In this document: positions 33,578-42,167 of the stretch, piece by piece
Layout of the letters: each line of letters begins with the position of its first letter
Numbering within the stretch: the first letter of the stretch is position 1
Assembly (NCBI RefSeq): GCF_900091475.1
Contig: NZ_FMIB01000002.1
Span: 3,968,001-4,032,000 of the forward strand
Direction of reading: 5' to 3'
DNA length: 64,000 bases
Origin: Micromonospora chersina
Lineage (GTDB): Bacteria; Actinomycetota; Actinomycetes; Mycobacteriales; Micromonosporaceae
Notes under the pieces: model-generated
What the model was told of the DNA's origin: nothing
What the model saw: the letters and a program-made list of their open reading frames with translations, nothing else
Databases searched by the model: none
Program-made: the position numbers and the translations under genes

Positions 33578-33614
33578 GGCGCGGAGCCTAGCAACGCGGA
33601 CAGCCGGGCAGGGG

Positions 33615-33714
33615 GCGGAGATCAACCGCGCAGCCGGACCGGAACGGGCCGGAGGCCGCGTAACACCGATGGGATCGACGACGCCGGATGAGTGGAGACG
33701 CAGTTGATCTCCGC
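33615..33714. repeat. 16-bp inverted repeat in a divergent promoter region
   Basis: GCGGAGATCAACCGCG (33615-33630) and the complement of GCGGAGATCAACTGCG (33699-33714) match at 15 of 16 positions, facing each other across 68 nt between two divergent genes. They could be paired operator sites or ends of a mobile repeat. Confidence 0.55.
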
Positions 33715-33759
33715 GGTCCGCCGTTCCGCCGGGCCGCGACCCCACGACGTGAGGAAGTC

Positions 33760-34641
33760 ATGCGACCGAACTCCCTGTCCCGCTCGCTCCGACGTGTCGT
33801 CCCCACCACCCTGGCCGCCCTCGCCCTCGGCGCGGCGACCCTTCCGGCCGACGCGGTGGCGGCCGGAAGGACCCAGCCCGACCTGGTCGTCGACCTCGTG
33901 ACGACCGACGTGCTCAACCCGGCGGAGGGCGAGACCTTCAACGCCCAGGTCGACCTGCGCAACTACGGCAACGGCGACTCGGGCCCGGTCAAGGTCACCG
34001 TCTCGGTGCCCGCCGGCCTGCGCACCACGACCCCGTACACCGGCACGGGGTGGACCTGCACGGTGGCGGGCGCGACCAGCTACTCGTGCGCGTACCCGGC
34101 ACTGTCGGCCGGACAGCGCAGCCAGCTGAACGTGCCGTTCGAGGTGGCCGGCGCCACCCCCGGCACCACCGTGCCGATCACCGCGACGATCGCCCCCGAC
34201 AAGCGGGAGTCGAACACCGGCAACAACACCGGCTCGGTGACCGTGGCCATCGCGGGCACCTGCGTCATCCGTGGTGTCGTGTGGCACGACCTGGACGGCG
34301 ACGGGCAGCGCGAGGACGGCGAGCCGGGCATCGGGCCGGACGGCGTGCTCCAGGTGACCCTCTGGCGGCCGCAGGGGCAGACCATCGGCGGCGGGTCGGC
34401 CACCGTGAACCCGGACGGCACCTGGTCCATCACGGCCCGGACCGAACTGCTCTACCAGGTACGGGTGGAGGCGACCAGCCAGTACGACAAGACCGCCGGG
34501 AACGTGGGTGACGACGCCACCGACTCGGACCTGGTGACGGCGTACCAGTGGGACCCGACCCTGCTCGCCGCCAGCGCCGAGTTCTCGGCCCACGCCGGTG
34601 AGGAGTACGTCGTCGACGCCGGTCTGATCACCCGGAGCTGA
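33760..34641 (+). CDS. Secreted protein with CARDB/DUF11-like and SdrD B-like domains
   Basis: 293 residues with a Sec signal peptide (RSLRRVVPTTLAALALGAA, cleavage near residue 34). A CARDB/DUF11-like beta-sandwich (about 40-155) with VDLVTTDVLNPAEGETF and GNGDSGPVKVTVSVPAG is followed by a Cna-B/SdrD-like domain whose loop WHDLDGDGQREDGEPGI is a Ca-binding-type repeat. No LPXTG anchor is present, so it is likely freely secreted or held by its partners. GAGGAAG precedes ATG 33760. Its function is unknown; adhesion is one possibility. Confidence 0.78.
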   Translation: MRPNSLSRSLRRVVPTTLAALALGAATLPADAVAAGRTQPDLVVDLVTTDVLNPAEGETFNAQVDLRNYGNGDSGPVKVTVSVPAGLRTTTPYTGTGWTCTVAGATSYSCAYPALSAGQRSQLNVPFEVAGATPGTTVPITATIAPDKRESNTGNNTGSVTVAIAGTCVIRGVVWHDLDGDGQREDGEPGIGPDGVLQVTLWRPQGQTIGGGSATVNPDGTWSITARTELLYQVRVEATSQYDKTAGNVGDDATDSDLVTAYQWDPTLLAASAEFSAHAGEEYVVDAGLITRS

Positions 34642-34743
34642 CCTCGGCCGCCGCCTGCCCGGGAAGACACGCGCCCGGGCGGGCGGCAGCCCTCTCCCGC
34701 TCGTTCACCTGCCGAGCGGGACCCGGTGGGCTGACCGGGCGGG

Positions 34744-35541
34744 TCAGCGGCGCAGGCCGACCCCGCCATAGCCGTGCGACACGGCCGAGCGGGGCTCGCC
34801 GTCCGGCCGCCAGTCGGCCAGCCAGACCAGGCCCGGCTCGACGAGGTCGTACCCGTCGAAGAACCGCAGGGCGGCGGCGTGCGTGCGCGGCACGAGCGGC
34901 GCGCTGCTGCGCTGGTAGACCGCCTTCCCCTGCTGGGCGGGCAGCGGCGGCGCGCCGTCCATCGTCAGGTGGGAGAGCGCGAGCAGGCTGCCGGGGGCGG
35001 TGGCGTCGCGCAGCCGGGCCACCGCCGCCCACGGGTCGTCGGCGTCGGGCACGAAGTGCAGCACCGCGACCAGCAGCAGCGCCACCGGCGCGGCGAGGTC
35101 GAGGGTGCCCCGCACGTCGGGGTCGGCCAGCAGTTCGTCGGGGCGCCGCAGGTCGCCCCGGACCACGACGGTGCGGCCGTCGGCGGGCAGGAGCCGCCGG
35201 GCGTACGCGACGGCGACCTCGTCGTTGTCCACATAGACCACGCGCGAGTCGGGGGCGACTTCCCGGACGATCTCGTGCACGTTGCCCTGGGTGGGCAGCC
35301 CGGCTCCGATGTCGAGGAACTGGCGTACGCCCCGCTCGGCCGCGTGACGCACGGCCCTGCGGAGGAAGGCGCGGTTGGTCTGTGCCGCCACGCCGGTGTC
35401 GGGGAAGAGCGTCAGGATCTGCTCGGCGGCGGCCCGGTCGGCGGCGAAGTTGTGGCAGCCGCCCAGGTAGTAGTCGTACATCCGGGCGACGTTCGGCCGG
35501 GCCTCGGCGTCGGTCGCGGTGGTGGTCGGCTCTCCCGTCAC
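34744..35541 (-). CDS. SAM-dependent methyltransferase, DUF574 type
   Basis: 265 residues of the PF04672 family common in actinobacteria: RPNVARMYDYYLGG at the N-terminus (about 16-29), a class I Rossmann motif FLDIGAGLPTQGNVHEI (about 75-91), the acidic VYVDNDEVAVAYARRLL, and VALLLVAVLHFVPD. These enzymes are numerous in Streptomyces/Micromonospora; their substrates are not known. GTG 35541 is the start chosen because the frame upstream is not conserved-looking; ATG 35658 is an alternative. Confidence 0.85.
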   Translation of the reverse strand: MTGEPTTTATDAEARPNVARMYDYYLGGCHNFAADRAAAEQILTLFPDTGVAAQTNRAFLRRAVRHAAERGVRQFLDIGAGLPTQGNVHEIVREVAPDSRVVYVDNDEVAVAYARRLLPADGRTVVVRGDLRRPDELLADPDVRGTLDLAAPVALLLVAVLHFVPDADDPWAAVARLRDATAPGSLLALSHLTMDGAPPLPAQQGKAVYQRSSAPLVPRTHAAALRFFDGYDLVEPGLVWLADWRPDGEPRSAVSHGYGGVGLRR

Positions 35542-35656
35542 GCCCTGATGTGTAGCACCCTGGGCGACACACCGCTGACCCGTCGTGTCCGTGATCCGGC
35601 TGCCGAGCCCGTTCACCTGGTACGACGGTGGGACCAGCCGAGCCGAGGAGGTACCC

Positions 35657-36139
35657 ATGACCGGTGGACGGGAGACCGTGGAGGTCGACCCGGTGGTGTT
35701 CCGCGCCGTCTACGACTCGCCCGCCTCGCTGCCGGGCCGGCACCGCTGGACCACCCCGGAGTCGGACGTACGCCGGCTGGAGAAGCTGCTGAACATGCCG
35801 GCGCGCAGCATCGGCGCCCCGCTCTGGGTCAGCGGCGACGAGCCGGACTGCCCGAAGTGCGGTCGCCGGGTGAACTGGTACGACATCGTCTCCTCGGCCC
35901 TGCACGGCGTGCACGACCGGGGCATGATCGCGCGGGTCATCCTCGGCGAGCGCAAGTACGTCAACACCGAGGTGCCGGACGCCGTCCCCGGCGTGCACTG
36001 CGCCGACTGCCGCACAGCCATCGAGGGGCTGCGCAGCTTCAAGTGCCACAACTGGGCGTACGCGTTCGAGGCGCTGGAGGAGATCGTCGAGCGGATGTCG
36101 GGCGTGCCAACTCAGCCCGCGCCGCCCACGTCCTCCTGA
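35657..36139 (+). CDS. Actinobacterial protein with two CxxC zinc motifs
   Basis: 160 residues. CPKCGRRVNWYDIV and VHCADCRTAIEGL form a likely four-Cys zinc site; the flanks are helical (ESDVRRLEKLLNMP, ALEEIVERM). There is no signal or membrane helix. GAGGAGGT is a strong ribosome site. Its 3' end overlaps the last 28 bases of the convergent GH65 gene. The family is not recognised; related zinc proteins of this kind are restricted to actinobacteria as far as I recall. Confidence 0.7.
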   Translation: MTGGRETVEVDPVVFRAVYDSPASLPGRHRWTTPESDVRRLEKLLNMPARSIGAPLWVSGDEPDCPKCGRRVNWYDIVSSALHGVHDRGMIARVILGERKYVNTEVPDAVPGVHCADCRTAIEGLRSFKCHNWAYAFEALEEIVERMSGVPTQPAPPTSS

Positions 36140-38487
36140 CTGCGCCGGTGCGGCCGGCGGCCGGGCGGTGACGGCGGCTCGGGGCCCGCGTCGGGCACCG
36201 GCGGCATGGGCCGGGTGACCGGGGCGTCGCCGGTGACCCGCAGCCGCTCGCCGTGGTGCCACAGCTCGACGGCGTCGGCCGGGCTGGCGTCGGGCAGCTC
36301 GTAGCGGGCCGCGTCCGGGGTCAGCGTGACCCGCAGCCGGTGCCCGTGCCAGCGCAGGTGGAAGGCAAGCCGGGTGATCCGGCGGGGCAGCCGCGGGTCG
36401 AAGGAGAGCACGCCCCGGTCGTCGCGCAGCCCGCCGAAGCCCTGCGCCACCACGAGCCAGGCCCCGGCCAGCGAGGCCAGGTGCAGCCCGTCGGCGGTCT
36501 TGTCGCCGAGGTCCTCCAGGTCCTGCAACGCCGTCTCGGCGAACAGGTCGTACGCCAGGTCGAGGTGGCCGACCTCGGCGGCGAGGATCGCCTGCGCGGA
36601 GGCCGACAGCGACGAGTCCCGGACGGTCCGGGCCTCGTAGTAGGCGAAGTTGCGGGCCTTCTCGTCGGCGGTGAACTCGCCGGGGCAGCGGAGCATCGCC
36701 AGCACGAGGTCAGCCTGCTTGACCACCTGCCTGCGGTACAGCTCCAGGTAGGGGAAGTGCAGCAGCAGGGGGTAGTCGTCGGCGCGGGTGTTCGCGAAGT
36801 CCCACTCGGGCTGCTCGGTGAAGCCCGCCGACTGCTGGTGCACCCCGCGCTTGCCGTCGTACGGGACGTGCACCGCGTCGGCGGCGGCCCGCCAGCCGGC
36901 GATCTCGGCCGGGTCGACGCCGAGCCGGGCGGCCGCCTCCGGGAGCCGTTCGGCGGCGTCGGCGGCGCCGCGCAGGTTGCGCCGGGCCATCAGGTTGGTG
37001 AAGAGGTTGTCGTCGACAAGCGCCGAGTACTCGTCGGGGCCGGTGAGCCCGGTCAGGTGGAAGGTGCCGGTGTCGGACCAGTGGCCGTACCGGTGCCAGA
37101 GCCGGGCCGTCTCCACCAGCAGGTCCACGCCGCACTCGGCGAGGAAATCTTCATCGCCGGTGGCCGCCACGTGGCGCAGCACCGCGTCGGCGATGTCGGC
37201 GTTGACGTGCAGCCCGGCGCTGCCCGCCGGCCAGTAGGCGGAGCACTCCCGGCCGCCGAGGGTCCGCCACGGGAAGGTGGCCCCGGCCAGTCGCAGCTCG
37301 GCGGCACGCTCCCGGGCCTCGGGCAGGTGCGCGTGCCGCCAGCGCAGCGCCGAGCGGGCCAGCCCCGGCGCCAGGTACGTGAGCACCGGCAGCACGTAGC
37401 CCTCGGTGTCCCAGAGGACGTGGCCGTCGTAGCCGTTGCCGGTGAGCCCCTTGGCCGGGATGGTCCGGTCGCCGTCGGCCCGGCCGGACTGGAGCAGGTG
37501 GAACACCGCGAACCGGAGCGCCTGCTGGAGTTCCGGGTCGCCGTCCAGCTCGACGTCGGCGGTGGCCCAGGCGGCGTCGAGGGCGGCCCGCTGCGCGTCG
37601 AGCAGGGCGGCGAAACCCTCGGCCCGGGCCGCGTCCGCCTCCGCGACGACGAGGTCGGCCAGCTCGCCGGCCGGCGTGCCGTCGACGTGCGCGCACTCGT
37701 ACGCGGCGAACTTCGTGACCCGGATCCGCTCGCCGGGGCGCAGCGGGCCGGTGACCGCCAGCCGGAACCGGTCGGGGGTCAGCTCGGTGTCGGTCGCGGC
37801 GGTGCCCGGCGCGTCGACCCGGTGGGCGACCGCGACGGCGACCCGCTGGGCGCTGCGTTCGGTCCGGTGCACGAGCACCCCGTCGGTGCCGTCGCGCCGG
37901 CCCGTCTCGGCGGTGAGCGGGTCGTGGATCACCGACGCGGCGCGGGGGTCGTCGGCGCGCTCCGGCACCCGCTCGTTGGCGAGCAGGTCGGCGCTGACCC
38001 GCACCTCGACGGGGCTGTCCAGCGGCTCGACCTGGTAGTCGACCGCGGCGACCGGCCGGCGAGGCAGCGAGACCAGCCGGGTGCTGCGGACCCGGACACC
38101 CCGGCCGCCCGGCGAGATCCACTCGGTCTCCCGGCGGACCACCCCGGCGCGCAGGTCGAGGACCCGTTCGTGCCGACGGACCGTCCCGGTCCGCAGGTCC
38201 AGCGGCTCACCGCCGACCCAGAGCCGGACGAGCGCGGCGTTCGGGGCGCTGATCACGGTGTCGCTGTGCTCGGGGAAGGCGTACCCGTCCTCCGGGTAGC
38301 TCAGCTCGCGCTGCTCGTGGAACCCGTTGAGGTAGGTGCCGGGCATCTCGTAGGGCTCGCCCTCGTCGAGGGTGCCGCGCCAGCCCACCCAGCCGTTGCC
38401 CAGCGCGAAGATCGACTCGGTCTCGCCGAGCCGGTCCATGTCCGCCGCGGTACGGCGGATCCGCCAACTCTCGTCGCCCTGCGGCAC
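36112..38487 (-). CDS. Glycoside hydrolase family 65 (disaccharide phosphorylase-type)
   Basis: 791 residues, the usual length. A super beta-sandwich N-domain is followed by an (alpha/alpha)6 barrel with LWDTEGYVLPVL and the general acid Glu486 in TGPDEY, close to Glu487 of the Lactobacillus maltose phosphorylase. HVNADIADAV, WDFANTRADDYPLLL and SLSASAQAILAAEVGHLDLAYDL are typical of GH65. The family phosphorolyses maltose, trehalose, kojibiose or nigerose using inorganic phosphate; the exact sugar is not deducible. No beta-phosphoglucomutase gene is nearby. It is divergent from the PAP2 phosphatase. Confidence 0.9.
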   Translation of the reverse strand: MPQGDESWRIRRTAADMDRLGETESIFALGNGWVGWRGTLDEGEPYEMPGTYLNGFHEQRELSYPEDGYAFPEHSDTVISAPNAALVRLWVGGEPLDLRTGTVRRHERVLDLRAGVVRRETEWISPGGRGVRVRSTRLVSLPRRPVAAVDYQVEPLDSPVEVRVSADLLANERVPERADDPRAASVIHDPLTAETGRRDGTDGVLVHRTERSAQRVAVAVAHRVDAPGTAATDTELTPDRFRLAVTGPLRPGERIRVTKFAAYECAHVDGTPAGELADLVVAEADAARAEGFAALLDAQRAALDAAWATADVELDGDPELQQALRFAVFHLLQSGRADGDRTIPAKGLTGNGYDGHVLWDTEGYVLPVLTYLAPGLARSALRWRHAHLPEARERAAELRLAGATFPWRTLGGRECSAYWPAGSAGLHVNADIADAVLRHVAATGDEDFLAECGVDLLVETARLWHRYGHWSDTGTFHLTGLTGPDEYSALVDDNLFTNLMARRNLRGAADAAERLPEAAARLGVDPAEIAGWRAAADAVHVPYDGKRGVHQQSAGFTEQPEWDFANTRADDYPLLLHFPYLELYRRQVVKQADLVLAMLRCPGEFTADEKARNFAYYEARTVRDSSLSASAQAILAAEVGHLDLAYDLFAETALQDLEDLGDKTADGLHLASLAGAWLVVAQGFGGLRDDRGVLSFDPRLPRRITRLAFHLRWHGHRLRVTLTPDAARYELPDASPADAVELWHHGERLRVTGDAPVTRPMPPVPDAGPEPPSPPGRRPHRRSQEDVGGAG

Positions 38488-38585
38488 GGGTCCTCCCGAG
38501 GTCGGTACGTCGCGGCCACCGAATCAGACCCGGCTGAGAGGCGCCTGAGACTTGGGTGCCCCGACAGTCATTCCCCCACCACCCT

Positions 38586-38618
38586 CCAGGTGAACGGAGT
38601 ATGAACGGTTGGTGAGGT
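38586..38618 (-). promoter_or_regulatory. Possible PHO (PhoP-binding) box
   Basis: Read on the minus strand there are three consecutive 11-nt units, CCTCACCAACC, GTTCATACTCC and GTTCACCTGGA. Streptomyces PHO boxes are 11-nt direct repeats with a conserved GTTCA, and two of the three units have GTTCA. The site is about 100-130 nt upstream of the GH65 start and overlaps the ribosome site of the PAP2 gene. PhoP binding was not tested. Confidence 0.5.
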
Positions 38619-38623
38619 GATTC

Positions 38624-39253
38624 ATGACTGACGCCGTGGTGACCGACGTTCCGGATGTCAGTGCCGACTGGTACCACGACATCGTCGAGTTCGCCGACCG
38701 CACGCCGGAACCGGTCCACTGGTTCGCCGTGCACTTCACCGAGGGGGCCGTGATCCTGCTCGGGGTGCTGCTGGTGCTGGCCGCGCTGTCCCGGCTGGTC
38801 GGCGGCGACCTCCGGGGCCGGGCGCTCGCCCTGGCCGCACCGGTCGCTGTGGTCTGCGCGTACGCGTCCAGCGAGGGGTTGAAGACCCTCGTGGCCGAGG
38901 ACCGGCCCTGCCGCAGCCCCGCCGACCTGGTGATCGTGGCCGGGCACTGCCCGCCGGCCGGCGACTGGTCGTTCCCGAGCAACCACGCCACCATCGCGGG
39001 CGCGCTGGCCGCCACCGCGCTGCTGCTGCACCGCCGGATCGGCCTGGTGGCCGTCCCGCTGGCCGCGCTGGCCGCGTTCTCCCGCACCTTCGTGGGCGTG
39101 CACTACCCGCACGACGTGGCCGCTGGCCTGCTGCTCGGAGTGCTGGTGGGCACCCTGCTCACCCCGGTGCTGGCCCGCCCGGTGGCCGACGTGCTGCGCT
39201 GGCGGATCCGCCGCGCCGCCGCCCGCCCGGACGTGCGGCCCGCCCGGCGCTGA
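38624..39253 (+). CDS. PAP2-family membrane phosphatase
   Basis: 209 residues with about six membrane helices. The three lipid-phosphatase motifs are present: KTLVAEDRPCR (K-x6-RP), PSNHA, and SRTFVGVHYPHD (S-R-x5-H-x3-D). Members dephosphorylate undecaprenyl-pyrophosphate, phosphatidate-like lipids or other phosphomonoesters at the outer face of the membrane. The start at 38624 has GGTGAGGTG upstream. The overlap of this leader with a possible PHO box suggests phosphate control. Confidence 0.88.
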   Translation: MTDAVVTDVPDVSADWYHDIVEFADRTPEPVHWFAVHFTEGAVILLGVLLVLAALSRLVGGDLRGRALALAAPVAVVCAYASSEGLKTLVAEDRPCRSPADLVIVAGHCPPAGDWSFPSNHATIAGALAATALLLHRRIGLVAVPLAALAAFSRTFVGVHYPHDVAAGLLLGVLVGTLLTPVLARPVADVLRWRIRRAAARPDVRPARR

Positions 39254-39271
39254 CCCGCCCGCCGCCGGCGC

Positions 39272-40045
39272 TCACGTCGTCAGGACGAGGGCGAGGGCGG
39301 TGCCGAGGATCAGGGACGGGCCGAACGGCAGGTGGCTCGACCAGCGGACCCGGCGGGCCGCCAGCAGGGCAAGGCCGGCCACCGCCGAGAGGGTGACGGC
39401 GAGCACCAGCCCCGCCACCAGCACCGGCCAGCCGTGCCAGCCGAGCAGCGCCCCGGCGCCGAGCGCCAGCTTGGCGTCGCCGAGGCCGAACCCACGCCGG
39501 CCGAGCAGCAGGGTGGTCGCCGCGAATCCCGCGCCGAGGGCGAGCCCGGCCGCGGTGGCCCGTAACCAGGGCCCCGGGCCGGCACCGGCCAGCCCGGCGG
39601 CCCCGAGCAGCACCCACACCCCGGCCGCCGCGGGCCAGGTCAATCGGTCGGGGAGCCGGTGCACCGCCGCGTCGACAAGGGCCAGCGGCACCGCCCAGGC
39701 GAGCCACCAGGCGACGGCCGCCCGCACGCCGGCCGGCCCGCCGGTGAGCGTCACCGCCGCCACGGCCGCGACCACTGCCACCTCCACCACCATCGGCGCC
39801 GCGCCGACTCGCGCCCGGCAGGACGGGCAGCGGGCCGCCGGCCCGAGCGCCGGCAGCGGCCGGTCCATGCCGATCGGCGCGCCGCAGCCGTCGCACCCCG
39901 CCCGGTCCGGCACACCCGGGGGTACGGCGTACCGGGCGACCGCCAGCCGCAGCAGCGGTACGACCGCCAGCGCGGCCGACAGCCGGACGGCTGGACGGCG
40001 GGCGGGGGCCGTCGGTGCGGCGGCGCGGACCCGCCCGGCGGTCAT
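39272..40045 (-). CDS. Prepilin peptidase (A24 family)
   Basis: 257 residues, a PilD/CpaA-type aspartic membrane protease. An N-terminal Cys pair region (CDGCGAPI, CPSCRARVG) matches the zinc-binding loop of the long form; the two catalytic Asp are in LVDAAVHRLPD and FGLGDAKLALG. About seven membrane helices. It would cleave the class III leader of the pilins encoded 7 kb downstream, although it is on the opposite strand. ATG 40045 is chosen; the frame upstream to 40366 is not supported. Confidence 0.88.
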   Translation of the reverse strand: MTAGRVRAAAPTAPARRPAVRLSAALAVVPLLRLAVARYAVPPGVPDRAGCDGCGAPIGMDRPLPALGPAARCPSCRARVGAAPMVVEVAVVAAVAAVTLTGGPAGVRAAVAWWLAWAVPLALVDAAVHRLPDRLTWPAAAGVWVLLGAAGLAGAGPGPWLRATAAGLALGAGFAATTLLLGRRGFGLGDAKLALGAGALLGWHGWPVLVAGLVLAVTLSAVAGLALLAARRVRWSSHLPFGPSLILGTALALVLTT

Positions 40046-40635
40046 GCCGGCGCCCCGGGGTGGTCGCTGAGGGTTCCACTCTGGAGCACGCAGAGTGAGT
40101 TTCGCCCGACCGCCGTGTCGCGGATGGCGCAGAAAACGGCGTCGGCCCCGGGGCGGGCCAGGGCAGGCGGACCGGCTGCCGGCGAGGGACGGGCGCGCCA
40201 CCGGCCGAGGGGACGGATCGGACCAGAGGGGCGGTTGTCCCCCAATCCGCCGCCCGCCGGCCGGCCCTCGGGACACCCGACGATGTGTGCGGGTGAACGC
40301 ACTCCTGCCGGCGGTCGACCCGCCCGCGGGCCGTTCGTCGCCGTCCGGACACCCACCGGCCGCCACCGCCTCTCATCACTCACAGTGTTCGAATGAATTG
40401 CCTCTGTTGCATCGGCGGACGTCAGCCTATGCTCGCCCCTTGGGTACGACGCAACCCCCGATCAATTGGCGTCGGAGGCCGACCGGAGACACCAGGTTTC
40501 GAATTCGTTAAAGATCCGTACAGGTAAATGCAGCGGTAGCAGATGCGGCCCGGCCGAAAACATCCGGGCGCACTTCCGCATGCCCGGAGTGCGTTGACGC
40601 GACCACTCCGGGCCGCCACCGAGGAGGGCCCGGCG
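40046..40635. other. 590-nt intergenic leader upstream of the Tad pilus operon
   Basis: No gene is convincing here. It is the most AT-rich stretch in the window. CACTCT/AGAGTG (40077-40097) is a 6-base inverted repeat. A possible promoter is TTGCAT plus TATGCT near 40410-40435 (15-nt spacing, suboptimal). GACGC...GCGTC (about 40452-40477) and GTCGG-AGG-CCGAC just after it can form two hairpins. A TTGACG near 40594 is a weak -35 match. The pattern suggests a structured leader or attenuator, but no known riboswitch consensus was found. Confidence 0.5.
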
Positions 40636-41202
40636 TTGCGCACACGGCAATCCCGCCGATGGGAAATCTGCCTGCTCAGCCTTGCTCTACTGGCCGCCAC
40701 CGGCGGCTGCGGCAGCGAGCCGGAGGCGGCGACCCGCCCGCTGGCCGGGGGCGCCGCCGCACCCGTCGCGCATTCCGGCGCCGAGGAGGAATCAGCCGGA
40801 AAGGCCGCGCTCGCCGCCTATTCCGGCTATCTCGACGCGTCCCGGGCGGCGAGCGCGCGCAGCGATCCGGCCCATCCCGCACTGGCCCGATTCGTGGCGG
40901 ATCCGTTGCTGACCCGGGTGCGGGTGGCAATTCGCGAGGCGAAGGAGCACGGCGCCATGCGTACCGGAAGACTCGTTTCCGATCCCACGGTCGTCGCGGT
41001 CGACCTGGCCGCCGATCCGCCCACCGTCGAGATCCAGGACTGCCTGGACGCGACCGGCTACCGCCTCGTCTACGCCAAGGACCGCCGGGTCGTCCCCGGC
41101 ACCCGCGGCGGGCGCTACCTGGCCACCGCCACCGCGACCCGCTACCCGGACGGCCGGTGGCTGATCAGCGCCGGCGCCGGACACCAGGACCAGCCGTGTT
41201 GA
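40636..41202 (+). CDS. Lipoprotein at the start of the Tad operon
   Basis: 188 residues from TTG 40636, which has GAGGAGGG 10 nt upstream; an in-frame ATG at 40543 would add 31 residues. The signal (CLLSLALLAATGGCGS) carries a lipobox-like TGGC. The rest is a mixed fold with ALAAYSGYLDASRAA and a C-terminal YLATATATRYPDGRWLI, resembling NTF2-like small proteins of Gram-positive secretion or conjugation loci. It overlaps the next gene, so it is probably part of the pilus operon, but no Tad role is assigned. Confidence 0.68.
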   Translation: MRTRQSRRWEICLLSLALLAATGGCGSEPEAATRPLAGGAAAPVAHSGAEEESAGKAALAAYSGYLDASRAASARSDPAHPALARFVADPLLTRVRVAIREAKEHGAMRTGRLVSDPTVVAVDLAADPPTVEIQDCLDATGYRLVYAKDRRVVPGTRGGRYLATATATRYPDGRWLISAGAGHQDQPC

Positions 41203-42167
41203 CCTGGGGAGGAAGGGGTGTCCCGGCCCGGCCGGCCCGGGCCGGGACGCCCCGCCGGCTGCTGCTCACCGCCGGGCTCGCGCTGCTGCTGGCGCTGACC
41301 GGCGCGCCCGCGCTGCTGGCGACCGGCGCGTCCGCCCGTGCCGGCAACCCCGGCGGCGAGTGCCCGCCCGGGCAGAACGACTGCAACGTCTGGGACGACG
41401 AACCCGGCACCCCGGGCGGGCCGGGCGGCGGCGGCGACCCCGGCGGAGGAGGCGGGGACGGCGGCGGCGCCGCGGCGAAGTGCCAGTGGAACGGCCGGGT
41501 CATCCCCTGCTACGACGACCTGCTCGGCTGGTTCAACAACGGCGACGGCTGCTACTACAAGCTGGCCGAGCCCCAGCCCACCGCCCCCGAGGGCCAGCAG
41601 TGGTACGTCCGGACCTGCAACGGCGGCGACCTGGGCGCGCAGAGCGTCGTGCTGCGCGACGGGCCGCCGCCCGGCTACGGCGCGCCGCCCGACCCGGAGG
41701 AACTGGCCCGCCGCGCCCTGGCCTCGATCTCGCTGCTGCCACCCCGGGTCGCCGTCGCGCCCCGACGCAGCAAGGGTCCCGGCCTCGTCGGGCTGCCGGT
41801 CTGGATGTGGGCCAGCGGCGGGGCGTCCTACTTCGGGCCGCTGCGCGCCTCCGCCTCGGACCGCGGGCTGACCGTCGAGATCACCGCCCGGGTCACGCGG
41901 ATCGTCTGGACCATGGGCGACGGCACCCAGGTCACCTGCACGGGGCCGGGCACGCCCTACACCGCCGACGGCCCCCGGGCCGGGCGCACCTCGCCCGACT
42001 GCGGCTACGACCGCGGCTACGCCCGGGCCGGCACCTACCAGGTCAGCGCCACCACGTTCTGGACCGTCGAGTGGTCCGGCGGGGGCGAGAGCGGCGAGAT
42101 CGCCCAGAGCCGGGTCAGCGGAACGGTCCCGGTGCAGATCAACGAACTTCAGGTGGTGACACGGTGA
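41196..42167 (+). CDS. Secreted PKD-like protein in the Tad operon
   Basis: 323 residues. GTG 41196 overlaps the lipoprotein stop. A signal helix (LLLTAGLALLLALTG) is followed by a Cys-containing, Gly-rich region (PGGPGGGGDPGGGGGDGGG written as a Gly/Asp run about 65-88) and a PKD-like domain with WTMGDGTQVTC and RAGTYQVSATTFW. Such proteins sit at this position in other actinobacterial Tad loci and are probably exported adhesin or assembly factors. No ATPase motif is present. The stop lies inside a recurrent-looking repeat. Confidence 0.7.
   Translation: MLTWGGRGVPARPARAGTPRRLLLTAGLALLLALTGAPALLATGASARAGNPGGECPPGQNDCNVWDDEPGTPGGPGGGGDPGGGGGDGGGAAAKCQWNGRVIPCYDDLLGWFNNGDGCYYKLAEPQPTAPEGQQWYVRTCNGGDLGAQSVVLRDGPPPGYGAPPDPEELARRALASISLLPPRVAVAPRRSKGPGLVGLPVWMWASGGASYFGPLRASASDRGLTVEITARVTRIVWTMGDGTQVTCTGPGTPYTADGPRAGRTSPDCGYDRGYARAGTYQVSATTFWTVEWSGGGESGEIAQSRVSGTVPVQINELQVVTR

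Noticed and set aside
36253..38604. 783-codon plus-strand frame
   Set aside because: It is antisense to GH65 and consists of Val/Gly/Arg-rich text without domains.
40400..40500. c-di-GMP or other riboswitch in the pilus leader
   Set aside because: Only short hairpins and a loose GACGC/GCGTC resemblance were seen; the conserved riboswitch core is absent.
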